A stretch of DNA of 64,000 nucleotides from the IMG/VR virus record IMGVR_UViG_3300035698_019437, positions 83,269 through 147,268 of that record; one strand, given 5' to 3'. This document shows, in pieces, positions 19,717 to 27,906 of the stretch. Position 1 is the first letter of the stretch; every line of letters starts with the position of its first letter. Source of the DNA: a virus. Below the pieces are notes generated by a model that saw only the letters and a list, made by a program, of their open reading frames with translations, searched no databases and was not told the origin of the DNA. The position numbers were made by a program, and so were the translations under genes.

Positions 19717-20381
19717 GCAAAGCAAATAAATATCTTATAGATCAGATAAGAAAGAAACATAAGATAACTGAGTTCTTAGCGTCTAAGAATATACAGCCAA
19801 AGAATATAGGAGATCGTAGAATAGGCTACGTGTGTCCAATACATAATGATAGTCAACCTTCTTTCTTTGTATATACAGACCCTGGAACATATGAAAACTA
19901 TTTTTGTTTTGGATGCAAAAGTTTTGGTGACATTATATCTTTGTATGCAGCTATGGAAAAAGTGTCGTGGTTAGAAGCTATAAACATACTAGGAAAGGGT
20001 ATGACGGTTTCTGACGACCATAGACTTGATGTAACTATAGATGAAATCAAAAAAGAGATATCAGACATACATGAAGATAAACAAGATAATAAGTTTGGTG
20101 AGTTTTCTTTGTTAATATCTGTAATGGGTAATAACCATGCCAGAAAGACCGAACAAGATAAAGCAGAGTTAGAATTACTAGAACAGTTATACCAGAGAAT
20201 AGACAAAATGGTTCATGAATACAACATAGACGAATTACAAGAGATGTACGAATACATAACTGGTAATAACAGTTTAGGAAGAAATGCATTTGAATACCGT
20301 ATGTCTATATGGTATTGTAAGCAGCAAGAGAAATTGAAGAAAGAACTTCATATGGAAAACGTTTTTAATGAAGATGGTTAA
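19713..20381 (+). CDS. Primase zinc-finger (CHC2) protein
   Basis: The N-terminal 90 residues match the CHC2 zinc finger of DnaG primase, which reads template sequence: CPIHNDSQPSFFVYTDPG then YFCFGCKSFGDII, giving C-x2-H and C-x2-C ligands. No TOPRIM catalytic domain follows; the remaining 130 residues are charged helices (YQRIDKMVHEYNIDELQEMY). The catalytic part seems to be the separate gene at 33090, so this phage has a split primase. ATGA overlap with the helicase gene indicates coupled translation and a primosome role. Confidence 0.85.
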   Translation: MSKANKYLIDQIRKKHKITEFLASKNIQPKNIGDRRIGYVCPIHNDSQPSFFVYTDPGTYENYFCFGCKSFGDIISLYAAMEKVSWLEAINILGKGMTVSDDHRLDVTIDEIKKEISDIHEDKQDNKFGEFSLLISVMGNNHARKTEQDKAELELLEQLYQRIDKMVHEYNIDELQEMYEYITGNNSLGRNAFEYRMSIWYCKQQEKLKKELHMENVFNEDG

Positions 20382-21108
20382 AAAACTTAGAAATCCCATA
20401 GACTTAGAAATAATACAACGTATATATGACATGTACGTTGAAAAGGCGTATTTAGAAACCCAATTTCAAACGGATATAGATTTATACAAAATATCCGATG
20501 AACTGGAAATGGATTGCAGACAGCTATATGAAAGATTGAAAATATGTGATTATAAATTTTCAATAAAAGGGTATAGGCATAAGTTTATGCCTTCTTATCA
20601 TAAGGATGAGAAACTTCCTTCTAAACAGCAGAAGGGACATAAAGGAAAGCATAATTTGAGATTTCCTTTAGTAGAATATGCGTTGGCTAAATTGAAAGCA
20701 GAGTACCGTACAACAAATTTATTGGATAGAGCTAATGAAAATCAGATTAAGACGAATAACAAACAAAATAAAATTAGTATTACGATTAAAAAATGCACGA
20801 TAGCAATGGTATGTTTTACGGCGTTAATGTTTGTCTGTATGATTTCTAATGTAGTAATATCTGTTATGGATTATAAGAAGGATAATATTCATCTCCCCTG
20901 TAGTAATATAGGAGAGGTGAATAAAAATGGCATTGAATATAACAGAGAAAGAATTACGGAGTTTATACGTCGATCAGAATTTATCGAGTTATCAAATAGC
21001 AAAAATATACAACACGAAAGGACAGTCGATACAGTATTATATCCGGAAATTTGGTATCCCTATGAAGCAAAGAAATGGAAAGTACCAAGTACCATTCCGA
21101 GTAAATGA
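20368..21108 (+). CDS. Hypothetical protein with one transmembrane segment, C-terminus overprinted by an endonuclease gene
   Basis: A 246-residue protein. The N-terminal 120 residues are basic and helix-rich; a single hydrophobic segment (TIAMVCFTALMFVCMISNVV, about residues 148-167) should span the membrane. The last 60 residues, from about base 20927, are read in a different frame from the homing endonuclease and are low in hydrophobic structure. The original C-terminus was probably lost or altered when the endonuclease gene arrived. Function is unknown. Confidence 0.6.
   Translation: MKMVKKLRNPIDLEIIQRIYDMYVEKAYLETQFQTDIDLYKISDELEMDCRQLYERLKICDYKFSIKGYRHKFMPSYHKDEKLPSKQQKGHKGKHNLRFPLVEYALAKLKAEYRTTNLLDRANENQIKTNNKQNKISITIKKCTIAMVCFTALMFVCMISNVVISVMDYKKDNIHLPCSNIGEVNKNGIEYNRERITEFIRRSEFIELSNSKNIQHERTVDTVLYPEIWYPYEAKKWKVPSTIPSK
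20890..20919 (+). promoter_or_regulatory. Hairpin that can hide the ribosome binding site of the homing endonuclease
   Basis: CATCTCCCCT (20890-20899) can pair with AGGAGAGGTG (20910-20919) across a 10-base loop. Nine of ten positions pair, one of them a U-G wobble; one C-A mismatch remains. The 3' arm is the Shine-Dalgarno of the endonuclease gene, whose ATG is at 20927. In T4, several homing endonuclease genes have similar hairpins that block translation from long read-through transcripts. Here the same effect is likely but inferred. Confidence 0.5.
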
Positions 21109-21859
21109 AAAATACTTTTTAAAATGGTCATATAATATGGCATATGTTTTAGGCTATATTGCCGCAGATGGTTGTGTTAGACCAGATAAATATGAACTCA
21201 AATTGAAATCTATAGATTATGAGTTACTTGAATTTGTTAGAGATCAACTTTCTTCTAATTATGATATAAAGAAAGAAAAAAACTCTTCCTGCTATGTTTT
21301 GTATTTATATGGTAAAAAGCTTGTTTCAAGTTTAGTACAATTAGGGATACATCATAGAAAGACTTATAGCCTTGAAATGCCGGATATTCCGGATAAATAT
21401 TTTTGGGATTTTTTAAGAGGGTATGTCGATGGAGATGGCTGTATACAGGTGTCAGAACACAATAGAAGCATATCAATAGGTATTGTTAGTACTAAGAAAT
21501 TTTTAAATGATGTTTTAAAAGAATTGCATGATCGCATTGGATGCAAAAAGTACGTTTTGAATTGTAATATGAAATCAAAAGTCAATGCGTCTGTTAACAT
21601 ATATGGACGACATGCTTATAATGCTATGAAGCACATGTACGATAATAAAAGATTTGCGATTAGCAGGAAAAAATATGTAGTAAAAAAAGCTCTTAAGGTA
21701 TACAAAAATACTATTAAGTGTAAGTTGTGTAATAAGACAATAGACTTTGCTCATAAAAATCGCAAGTTTTGTAAAAAGTGTTCTTATGAAAGAAATAAAG
21801 AAATATGGAGTCAACATGGCAAAGACTGGTATAAGAATCATGAAAGAATACGAAAATAA
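20927..21859 (+). CDS. Free-standing LAGLIDADG homing endonuclease
   Basis: A 310-residue intron-like selfish endonuclease. After an HTH-like start (SSYQIAKIYNTKGQSIQYYI), two dodecapeptide motifs occur: VLGYIAADGCVR (about residues 74-85) and FLRGYVDGDGCIQ (about 162-174), each with the acidic residue that binds metal. The C-terminal part has a possible zinc finger (CKLCNK, FCKKCSYER). It is not inside an intron or intein, and it overlaps 181 bases of the membrane-protein gene and about 40 bases of the methylase gene. Its codons look AT-rich. It probably cuts the corresponding site in related phages lacking it. Confidence 0.9.
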   Translation: MALNITEKELRSLYVDQNLSSYQIAKIYNTKGQSIQYYIRKFGIPMKQRNGKYQVPFRVNEKYFLKWSYNMAYVLGYIAADGCVRPDKYELKLKSIDYELLEFVRDQLSSNYDIKKEKNSSCYVLYLYGKKLVSSLVQLGIHHRKTYSLEMPDIPDKYFWDFLRGYVDGDGCIQVSEHNRSISIGIVSTKKFLNDVLKELHDRIGCKKYVLNCNMKSKVNASVNIYGRHAYNAMKHMYDNKRFAISRKKYVVKKALKVYKNTIKCKLCNKTIDFAHKNRKFCKKCSYERNKEIWSQHGKDWYKNHERIRK

Positions 21860-22616
21860 AATCATTACAGGTGATTCTCTTAAAGTACTTAAAACTATAC
21901 CAGATGAAGTTGTTTCTTTAACAGTTACATCTCCTCCTTATTGTTTAAAAATTAAGTATAATTCCTATGAAGATGATATGCCATATGATGAATATATAGA
22001 TTGGTTAAAATCCATATTTCAAGAGGTTTATCGTGTAACTAGAAAGGGTGGTCGAATAGCTATAAATATAGATGCTATGACCAACCGACAAGAAGATAAA
22101 GATAAAGAATACGTAAGAGCTATATATGCCCATCTTTATAACAAGATGAAAGAGATAGGATGGAAATTCCGTACGGAGATATGCTGGTACAAACAGAATG
22201 CCGTAGGACGTGCAACTGCTTGGGGTTCTTACAAATCTCCATCTAATCCCATTATACGAAGAAATCATGAATATGTGTTGGTATGGTCAAAAGAAGAGTG
22301 GAGATTGGAAGGCACAGAGAAGCCTGATATAACGGCAGAGGAATTTCAACATTGGACACTTAGTACATGGTTCGTACAACCAGAAACTAGGAATGTGGGT
22401 GGTCATCCTGCTCCATATCCTAAAGAACTTGTTAGAAGGGTTATAAAACTATTTTCCTATCCTGGCGATGTTATACTGGACCCGTTTAATGGCATAGGAA
22501 CGACTACGCATGTAGCTAAGATGAATAACAGGAAATACGTAGGAATCGACGTAGATTCTGAATATTGTAAATATACTAGAGAAAGAATGGAAAAGAGTAA
22601 GGACTTATTGGCTTGA
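21816..22616 (+). CDS. DNA methyltransferase, beta class (N4-cytosine or N6-adenine)
   Basis: Predicted to methylate DNA. The catalytic motif TSPPYC (about residues 36-41) precedes the AdoMet-binding motif DPFNGIGTT near the C-terminus, which defines the beta class; SPPY favours N4-cytosine. The start chosen is ATG 21816 because GGAG lies six bases upstream (AAATATGGAGTCAAC); ATG 21840 is also possible. Either start falls within the end of the homing endonuclease gene. This is the second DNA methylase of the window (see 13165), so the phage may methylate two sites. Confidence 0.88.
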   Translation: MAKTGIRIMKEYENKIITGDSLKVLKTIPDEVVSLTVTSPPYCLKIKYNSYEDDMPYDEYIDWLKSIFQEVYRVTRKGGRIAINIDAMTNRQEDKDKEYVRAIYAHLYNKMKEIGWKFRTEICWYKQNAVGRATAWGSYKSPSNPIIRRNHEYVLVWSKEEWRLEGTEKPDITAEEFQHWTLSTWFVQPETRNVGGHPAPYPKELVRRVIKLFSYPGDVILDPFNGIGTTTHVAKMNNRKYVGIDVDSEYCKYTRERMEKSKDLLA

Positions 22617-23062
22617 GTGAAGATGAGAATGAATTTGACTTAGAATTTTCAGATATGACTCTGATTGAAGCCAAAGGTAACTACGCTAAAGTAGTTGAGA
22701 TCATGGATGATGAATTTACAGGTGATGTATGGATGCTACGTACAGATGTGACCATTGCAACTGATGCTGGTTCTACTTTTATGGTATTGCATTTTTATAA
22801 TGACGGAAATGTTTATATCTTCAAATATATGCCATCATCATCTGATATATTCTTTAATACTGATATACAGTATTTATCTTGGTGGATGCAAGATAGTGGC
22901 TGGAATGTTCCAAGAGTTCATAAAGAATTGATAGATGAAAACATTTATATGTGGAAACAATATTGGGAAACAATGCTAGTAGATTCTGAATATCTAGATG
23001 GTATGTTCGGAGAAAGAATTGCAGATTATTCTGATGAAGAGGACGATGATAGTATAGAGTAA
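22613..23062 (+). CDS. Hypothetical acidic protein (149 aa)
   Basis: Uses a TTG start that overlaps the methylase stop and has AAGGAC upstream at good spacing. The protein is strongly acidic, ending SDEEDDDSIE, with aromatic strands such as IFFNTDIQYLSWWMQ. No family was recognised. Its acidity could suit a DNA mimic or a partner of a basic protein, but that is only speculation. Confidence 0.65.
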   Translation: MSEDENEFDLEFSDMTLIEAKGNYAKVVEIMDDEFTGDVWMLRTDVTIATDAGSTFMVLHFYNDGNVYIFKYMPSSSDIFFNTDIQYLSWWMQDSGWNVPRVHKELIDENIYMWKQYWETMLVDSEYLDGMFGERIADYSDEEDDDSIE

Positions 23063-23079
23063 ACATAAGGAGTTACAAA

Positions 23080-23772
23080 ATGCCTATTAAACATAACGAA
23101 AAAGATGTCATTATAGATTTTGAGTATAGTGAAGAACCCGATGATACAGGTACGGTTAGAGGGATTAATAGATTTAAAATACGTTATCATTTTATAGAGA
23201 GTTTTGGAGCTACAGTTTCGTTAGCCCCTTATAATAATGAATTCAAATCCTTTGACGATAATGGACATAGCTATATATCCATGCCCGCAGAGATGATAGC
23301 AGAAATAGCCGATTTCTTAATTAGTAAGGGTATGATTGAAGGTAGGGGAATTCCTGTAAAACGTAAACCATATAACACTACCCCAATATCTGATGGGACA
23401 AAGAAAAAGACTCCACTTTCTGGTACTAATATATCTGGTAATTTAGAAATTCCTAATCCTCATAATACCGCAACGTTGTCTTCTCCTAAAGTAGAAAAGA
23501 CTTCGGAATACGAAGCTGAATTGTCTGCTCCGCTGGTTGAGACAATGGATACTGTTGAGGGAGAACCTATACAAACGTTTTCAGGTGGTGATGACATAGA
23601 ATATGAAGAAACTGTTGTGGCTCCTGATCCTGTTCCTCAATTGAGTAGTCCTAGAGTTATGCCAAAAACAAAAGAAGTTAATCCAGCAGTAGCTGAATTG
23701 TCTCAAGAGAGAGAAAAAGCTTCTGAAAGAGCATCTACCGGGGAAGAACAGAATAAGATAAACAAACGATAA
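23080..23772 (+). CDS. Hypothetical protein with disordered C-terminus (230 aa)
   Basis: Preceded by a clear ribosome binding site (AAGGAGTTACAAA). The N-terminal 90 residues look like a beta-rich domain (VRGINRFKIRYHFIES) ending in a helix (MIAEIADFLISKGMIEG). The remaining 140 residues are rich in Pro, Ser, Thr and Glu and probably disordered (LSSPRVMPKTKEVNP). No family was recognised. Confidence 0.7.
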   Translation: MPIKHNEKDVIIDFEYSEEPDDTGTVRGINRFKIRYHFIESFGATVSLAPYNNEFKSFDDNGHSYISMPAEMIAEIADFLISKGMIEGRGIPVKRKPYNTTPISDGTKKKTPLSGTNISGNLEIPNPHNTATLSSPKVEKTSEYEAELSAPLVETMDTVEGEPIQTFSGGDDIEYEETVVAPDPVPQLSSPRVMPKTKEVNPAVAELSQEREKASERASTGEEQNKINKR

Positions 23773-23987
23773 TGGAATACCAATGCAAGACAATATCGAT
23801 TGAAGTATTACCAATAGGTCATCAAGGCACTATATGCCCTTTATGTGACATATGTTCGTCTATGGACTGTTCTAATCCAATTCAGAAGTCTAAGGTTAGC
23901 GTTCAAGGCATCACAGAAGAACACAGAACGTATATGAGGGGCAAAGAGCCATATTACGTTATAGCATGTCAGGGATTTATAAAATGA
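23772..23987 (+). CDS. Small Cys-rich hypothetical protein (71 aa)
   Basis: Overlaps the preceding stop (TAATGG). It has five Cys in a compact pattern (ICPLCDICSSMDC, IACQG), suggesting a metal site. The following gene starts inside its end. No family was recognised. Confidence 0.65.
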   Translation: MEYQCKTISIEVLPIGHQGTICPLCDICSSMDCSNPIQKSKVSVQGITEEHRTYMRGKEPYYVIACQGFIK

Positions 23988-24781
23988 GAAGATTTTCGCT
24001 TTCTGATGTTATGAGGTTTAAGGAAGCAAAGAGAAATGCTTTCCAAAAACAAATCGCGCTGTCCGAAGGACATATAGAGAAGATCAAAAATCATAAGAGT
24101 ACAAAGATTGTAAAATGGTCTGACTCTCCTAAAGCATTTGCTTATGTGGATGCTTTATTCCCAGAAGCAGAGGTTGATAAGGTCTGTGTATACTCTCCCG
24201 ATAGCTCATTGACCAGTAGGCTTGGTTACAAGGGTATTGGAGGGTTCTTTAGTAGAGTCGATAGATGTATTGTTATACCTAAAGAAAACAAAAGAAAAAT
24301 CAAGAAGAATAACATTGATATTTGGGAGCAAGTTAGCGCAAAGGTTTCTTTCGATGAAGTTCTTGTACATGAGTTGTTGCATTATGCATCTAATTGCCAG
24401 AAAAAGGGTTTCAGTAGTGTAGAGATGGAAGAAGAATTTGCATATGGGAATTCCATAGAATATCTACGTAAAAAGAAATATACCGATGAAGATATCATTA
24501 ATAACAACTTCATGCCATTTTTGATTGCTACATTGGACATGAAAAAAATCGTTCAAGGGGTTTTAGCATTTCACGGGTATACGGTATGGGACATGAAGAA
24601 TTGGTCTGAGGATAAACAGAAACGAATAATAAAAAAGCATGAAGAAGATATATTTAAGTCAGCTACTACAAAAGCATTTAAAAAAGGTGAAGAACTTATA
24701 GGAATATATGCTAGATATCCAGAAGATATAGAAGTAAAGATTGACGATGGATCAGCTAGGTTCAACTTACTGGATTTATAA
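23984..24781 (+). CDS. Putative zinc metalloprotease-like protein (HELLH)
   Basis: A 265-residue protein with the zinc-protease signature LVHELLHYASNC (about residues 131-142), where two His and a catalytic Glu are in place, and a downstream Glu-rich segment VEMEEEFAYGN that can supply the third ligand (gluzincin-like). The C-terminus is basic and helical. I chose the ATG at 23984 because it forms an ATGA overlap with the previous stop and has AGGGAT before it; ATG 23966 is possible. Phage peptidases may trim virion or host proteins; the target is unknown. Confidence 0.7.
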   Translation: MRRFSLSDVMRFKEAKRNAFQKQIALSEGHIEKIKNHKSTKIVKWSDSPKAFAYVDALFPEAEVDKVCVYSPDSSLTSRLGYKGIGGFFSRVDRCIVIPKENKRKIKKNNIDIWEQVSAKVSFDEVLVHELLHYASNCQKKGFSSVEMEEEFAYGNSIEYLRKKKYTDEDIINNNFMPFLIATLDMKKIVQGVLAFHGYTVWDMKNWSEDKQKRIIKKHEEDIFKSATTKAFKKGEELIGIYARYPEDIEVKIDDGSARFNLLDL

Positions 24782-25266
24782 TGCTTAAAGTGAATTGGAA
24801 TCAAATTGATGGATCATATATCTATCTCGATAGTGATGGATATCTGACATTCAGACCACAGGATGCTAATGGTATACCTAATAAAGGTATCGGTCTTGTA
24901 AGCCAAAAAGGGATGTCTGGTATTTCTAAGCTAGGCTCGTATGGAGTAAATATTGATTTAAGTATAGAAGTATTTGATTCTTCTATGAACCCTATGGTTA
25001 GTGTTGATCAAGATGCGGCGTATAATGCTTTGAAAGTTATACAGGGAAAAAATCCAAATTCAAATTCCATAGAGGGTATAAGTATGGGTGACATAGAGGA
25101 ATCCCAGTTATTAGAAGTAAAGATGCCAAGTAATCCTCCAACAGTTGTTGATGGAAAGCTCGTTCTTGATGCAAATAAAAAAAATGGCAATATAGCGAGT
25201 AAAAAAGATTCTAAAGGCTATGAAAAATCTTATAAGTTTATTGATATAGAAGATTCAGATACATAA
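24781..25266 (+). CDS. Hypothetical protein (161 aa)
   Basis: Begins on the TAATG junction with the peptidase gene. The sequence is Gly, Asn and Ser-rich with beta-strand character early (GSYIYLDSDGYLTFRP) and a flexible Lys-rich end. No family was recognised. The neighbouring genes 23772-25900 form a run of overlapping small genes that are likely expressed as one unit. Confidence 0.65.
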   Translation: MLKVNWNQIDGSYIYLDSDGYLTFRPQDANGIPNKGIGLVSQKGMSGISKLGSYGVNIDLSIEVFDSSMNPMVSVDQDAAYNALKVIQGKNPNSNSIEGISMGDIEESQLLEVKMPSNPPTVVDGKLVLDANKKNGNIASKKDSKGYEKSYKFIDIEDSDT

Positions 25267-25541
25267 TGCCAACATATTCATATAGACATCCAGAAAGTGG
25301 TGAAATCTTAGAAGATTTTAGAACCATAAGCAAAAGAGAAGAACCATTTATAGCTCCCGATGGAGCGGAATGTGAATTCGTTCCATTCTGTCATGGGAAA
25401 GCTCCTGAGATAGGCATTGGTAAAAAAGAAGGATGGGAACTTGATGAGAAGTTCTATCGAAAGACTAATCCAAAATTTGTAAAATATCGCGATGGCCGAA
25501 GAGAACGATATGATCCTAATAAGCATCGTAAACAATATTAA
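25266..25541 (+). CDS. FmdB-like small protein lacking most zinc-ribbon cysteines
   Basis: Starts with MPTYSYRHPESGEILEDF, which resembles the MPTYEYRC..CG..FE start of FmdB-family zinc-ribbon regulators. In the usual family four Cys bind zinc; here the first pair is replaced by His and Ser, and only two Cys remain (ECEFVPFC). It is 91 residues with a basic tail (KYRDGRRERYDPNKHRK). The role is unknown; a zinc-free derivative of the ribbon is my inference. Confidence 0.6.
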   Translation: MPTYSYRHPESGEILEDFRTISKREEPFIAPDGAECEFVPFCHGKAPEIGIGKKEGWELDEKFYRKTNPKFVKYRDGRRERYDPNKHRKQY

Positions 25542-25900
25542 TGAGATATATACGTCAACAACAATTTATTACAACTGTCACCGATCAAGAAATTAAAAAA
25601 CACGATGACATAAATAATCTTCTAACTGCTATAAGAAACGGAAGTGCAGATATCCATTTAGTCTATGAAGATGCAAGAACGTCTTCTATCATATCCCATA
25701 AAAAAACTCGTATTAAAAAAGTGGAAGACGGTAAAATAGACATTACATCTTTCGGTAAAAGCGGTAGCATCTCTGTCAAAAATATTACTTTTGATAATAT
25801 CATATCGATTAGAATAGTGACAGATACTGAGAATATAATGGTAGATGAAAAGAAGATTACAAGAGCAGATTTACTTGATATAGAAATAGAATCGGAGTAA
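25541..25900 (+). CDS. Hypothetical protein (119 aa)
   Basis: Begins on the TAATG overlap with the previous gene. A beta-rich, small, charged protein (ISVKNITFDNIISIRIVTD) with no clear family. Directly upstream of the polymerase gene; co-expression is likely. Not recognised. Confidence 0.65.
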   Translation: MRYIRQQQFITTVTDQEIKKHDDINNLLTAIRNGSADIHLVYEDARTSSIISHKKTRIKKVEDGKIDITSFGKSGSISVKNITFDNIISIRIVTDTENIMVDEKKITRADLLDIEIESE

Positions 25901-25905
25901 TCAAT

Positions 25906-27219
25906 TTGCAATTCTCTAACTCAAACTTTGTTCATTGTCATGTACACTCAGAGTATAGTCAGTTCGATGGAATATGTTCTATCAATAAATTGGTTATGAA
26001 GGCTAGAGAGATGGGTTTTCCTGCTTTAGCTTTGACTGATCATGGTTCGGTAGGTGGATGGATTAAGTTTTTGAATGAGTGTAATGCAACGAAAACCAAA
26101 AAAGGAGAATCTATTCCTTTTCCAAAAATTAAGCCTATTCTTGGAAGTGAACTATATGTTTCTAAGGATATGTATGCTCAGAGTAAAAATGAGCAGCCAG
26201 AAGGCAGGAAGGGAAACCGTCACTTAGTACTGCTTGCTAAAAATTGGGAGGGTTACAAGAATCTAGCTAGATTGTCCAATGCGTCTTGGACAAAGGGGGT
26301 ATATTATAATCCTCGTGTAGATTTCGACTTATTGTCGAAACATTCTGAAGGTATTATAGCTAGTTCTGCATGTCTTTCAAGCGTTATAAATGCAAATTTG
26401 TTACATGATAGATATGATCAAGCTAAGGCTGCTTCATCTTTATTTAAAGATATTTATGGTGAAGACTTCTTCTTAGAAGTTATGTATCACGGTATTGATG
26501 CTCAACGAGTAATTATAGCTGATATATTTAAGCTAAGTAAAGAACTGGATATTCCTGTAATAGCTACAAATGATGTTCATTATCTTAGCAAGGCTCAATC
26601 CAAATCTCATGAAATTTGGATGTGTATGAAAAGCGGTGATAATGTTAAATGTATTCATGATACAAAAAGAATCAAGTTCCCGTTCCCAGAAATGTATTTG
26701 AAAAGTGCAGAAGAGATGTCAGTTGTATTTGGGGATTCTCCTCAGATTCTTTTCAACACTCTATCTATAGCGGAAAGAGTAGATGATGCTGATATAAATA
26801 AAAACCTCTTTGGTGGTATGAGACTTCCTGTATTTCACGTGCCAGAAGAATTTGAAACTTCTTACGACTATCTAAAGAAGTTATCATTAGATGGTTTAAA
26901 GAAACTTGGTTGGGATAAAAGCCCACAGCACGTAGAAGCGTTTGAAGTTGAGATGGAAGATATAAGGATAGCTAAAGAGAATAACGATTATGATTTTGCT
27001 ACATATTTTCTTATCGTAAGAGATTATATCAAAAATGCGAAATCAAAGGGGATTCTTTGTGGACCCGGTAGAGGTTCAGGTTATGGAAGTGTTGTTCTAA
27101 GATGTATAGGAGTTACATATGGACCAGACCCATTAAAGTATGGATTGCTTTGGGAAAGATTCTTGGGTTTTGATAACAAAAGATTTGTTATGGAAAAAGA
27201 CTTTGGTTTTGAGGAATAA
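25906..27219 (+). CDS. dnaE: DNA polymerase III alpha, N-terminal part (PHP domain and first palm segment)
   Basis: Carries the PHP domain and the start of the polymerase core. PHP motifs are intact: HCHVHSEYSQFDG (about residues 10-22), LTDHGSVGG and ATNDVHYL, so a metal-dependent nuclease activity is possible. The C-terminus holds LCGPGRGSGYGSVVL (about 384-398), the nucleotide-binding GRGSG of C-family polymerases, and ends after LWERFLGFDNKR. The catalytic aspartates are absent and sit in the gene at 27906. The start is TTG 25906 with GGAG at 25894. The N-part and C-part together give about 1,090 residues, close to a whole DnaE core. Confidence 0.9.
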   Translation: MQFSNSNFVHCHVHSEYSQFDGICSINKLVMKAREMGFPALALTDHGSVGGWIKFLNECNATKTKKGESIPFPKIKPILGSELYVSKDMYAQSKNEQPEGRKGNRHLVLLAKNWEGYKNLARLSNASWTKGVYYNPRVDFDLLSKHSEGIIASSACLSSVINANLLHDRYDQAKAASSLFKDIYGEDFFLEVMYHGIDAQRVIIADIFKLSKELDIPVIATNDVHYLSKAQSKSHEIWMCMKSGDNVKCIHDTKRIKFPFPEMYLKSAEEMSVVFGDSPQILFNTLSIAERVDDADINKNLFGGMRLPVFHVPEEFETSYDYLKKLSLDGLKKLGWDKSPQHVEAFEVEMEDIRIAKENNDYDFATYFLIVRDYIKNAKSKGILCGPGRGSGYGSVVLRCIGVTYGPDPLKYGLLWERFLGFDNKRFVMEKDFGFEE

Positions 27220-27220
27220 T

Positions 27221-27388
27221 ATGCTTCATAATGAAATGGCAGATATGTTTGTTATAAAATATAAAGAAGAATTGTCAGAGTTAGTTAAGGATGTGCCTCG
27301 ATTAAGGTGGACAATAGTTCAGGAATTCAAAGTAAATTTTCCTACTGCCATGTCGGTGGTGAAACATATAATGGAGAATAACAGATGA
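27221..27388 (+). CDS. Tiny hypothetical protein between the polymerase halves (55 aa)
   Basis: Starts at ATG 27221, right after the stop of the N-terminal polymerase gene, with GAGGAATAAT in front. An in-frame ATG at 27140 would add residues that overlap the polymerase gene fully, so I prefer 27221. Sequence: charged, with one helix (ELSELVKDVPRLRWTIVQEF). Overlaps the deaminase-like gene by four bases. No family recognised. Confidence 0.6.
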   Translation: MLHNEMADMFVIKYKEELSELVKDVPRLRWTIVQEFKVNFPTAMSVVKHIMENNR

Positions 27389-27906
27389 TGATAGATGATT
27401 TTATGAGTGATCTAGACTTTTTAAGAATTGCGTATCGCGTAGCAGAACAACATTCAACTGATCCAAGCACCCAGAACGGTGCCATTCTTGTGAAGAAGTG
27501 TTTTGATCCTAATTCCATACAAGTATGGGGCATGGGCGCTAACCATTTTCCAGAAGGTGTGAAAGATATTCCCGAGAGATGGGAAAGACCACAGAAGTAT
27601 GGATATGTAGAACACGCTGGAAGAAACGCTATATACGATGCCGCTAGAAAAGGTTTTGGTACAGAAGATTTAGTAATGTACTGTCCTTGGTTTGCATGTT
27701 CTGATTGTGCTAGAGCTATCATACAAGCAGGTATTTCAGAAGTTATAGGTCATCAGGATCAACTGGATCGAACTCCTGAGCGATGGATGGAAACGATTGA
27801 TGTCGCCCTTAATATGCTTAAGGAAGCCGGTGTTGACTATAGATTTGTCCCTGGCAAAGTTGGTGGAGTAAAGATTACATTTAATGGAGAAATTATTGAG
27901 CCGTAA
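27385..27906 (+). CDS. dCMP deaminase-family protein lacking the catalytic Glu
   Basis: A 173-residue member of the cytidine/deoxycytidylate deaminase fold. The zinc ligands are present: His in VEHAGRNAIYDAA (about residues 75-87) and the Cys pair in WFACSDCARAI. The proton-shuttling Glu that normally follows His-Ala (HAE) is replaced by Gly (GGA codon). If this reading is right, the protein may be inactive, regulatory or of altered chemistry. Its position between the two halves of the polymerase gene suggests a link to DNA synthesis, such as nucleotide supply. Confidence 0.8.
   Translation: MMIDDFMSDLDFLRIAYRVAEQHSTDPSTQNGAILVKKCFDPNSIQVWGMGANHFPEGVKDIPERWERPQKYGYVEHAGRNAIYDAARKGFGTEDLVMYCPWFACSDCARAIIQAGISEVIGHQDQLDRTPERWMETIDVALNMLKEAGVDYRFVPGKVGGVKITFNGEIIEP

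Noticed and set aside
27219-27906. Split intein at the break in the polymerase
   Set aside because: The end of the N-part (DFGFEE) and the start of the C-part (MSDIRNEIL) have no Cys1, Hint blocks or HN-Cys end. The break is a plain gene split.
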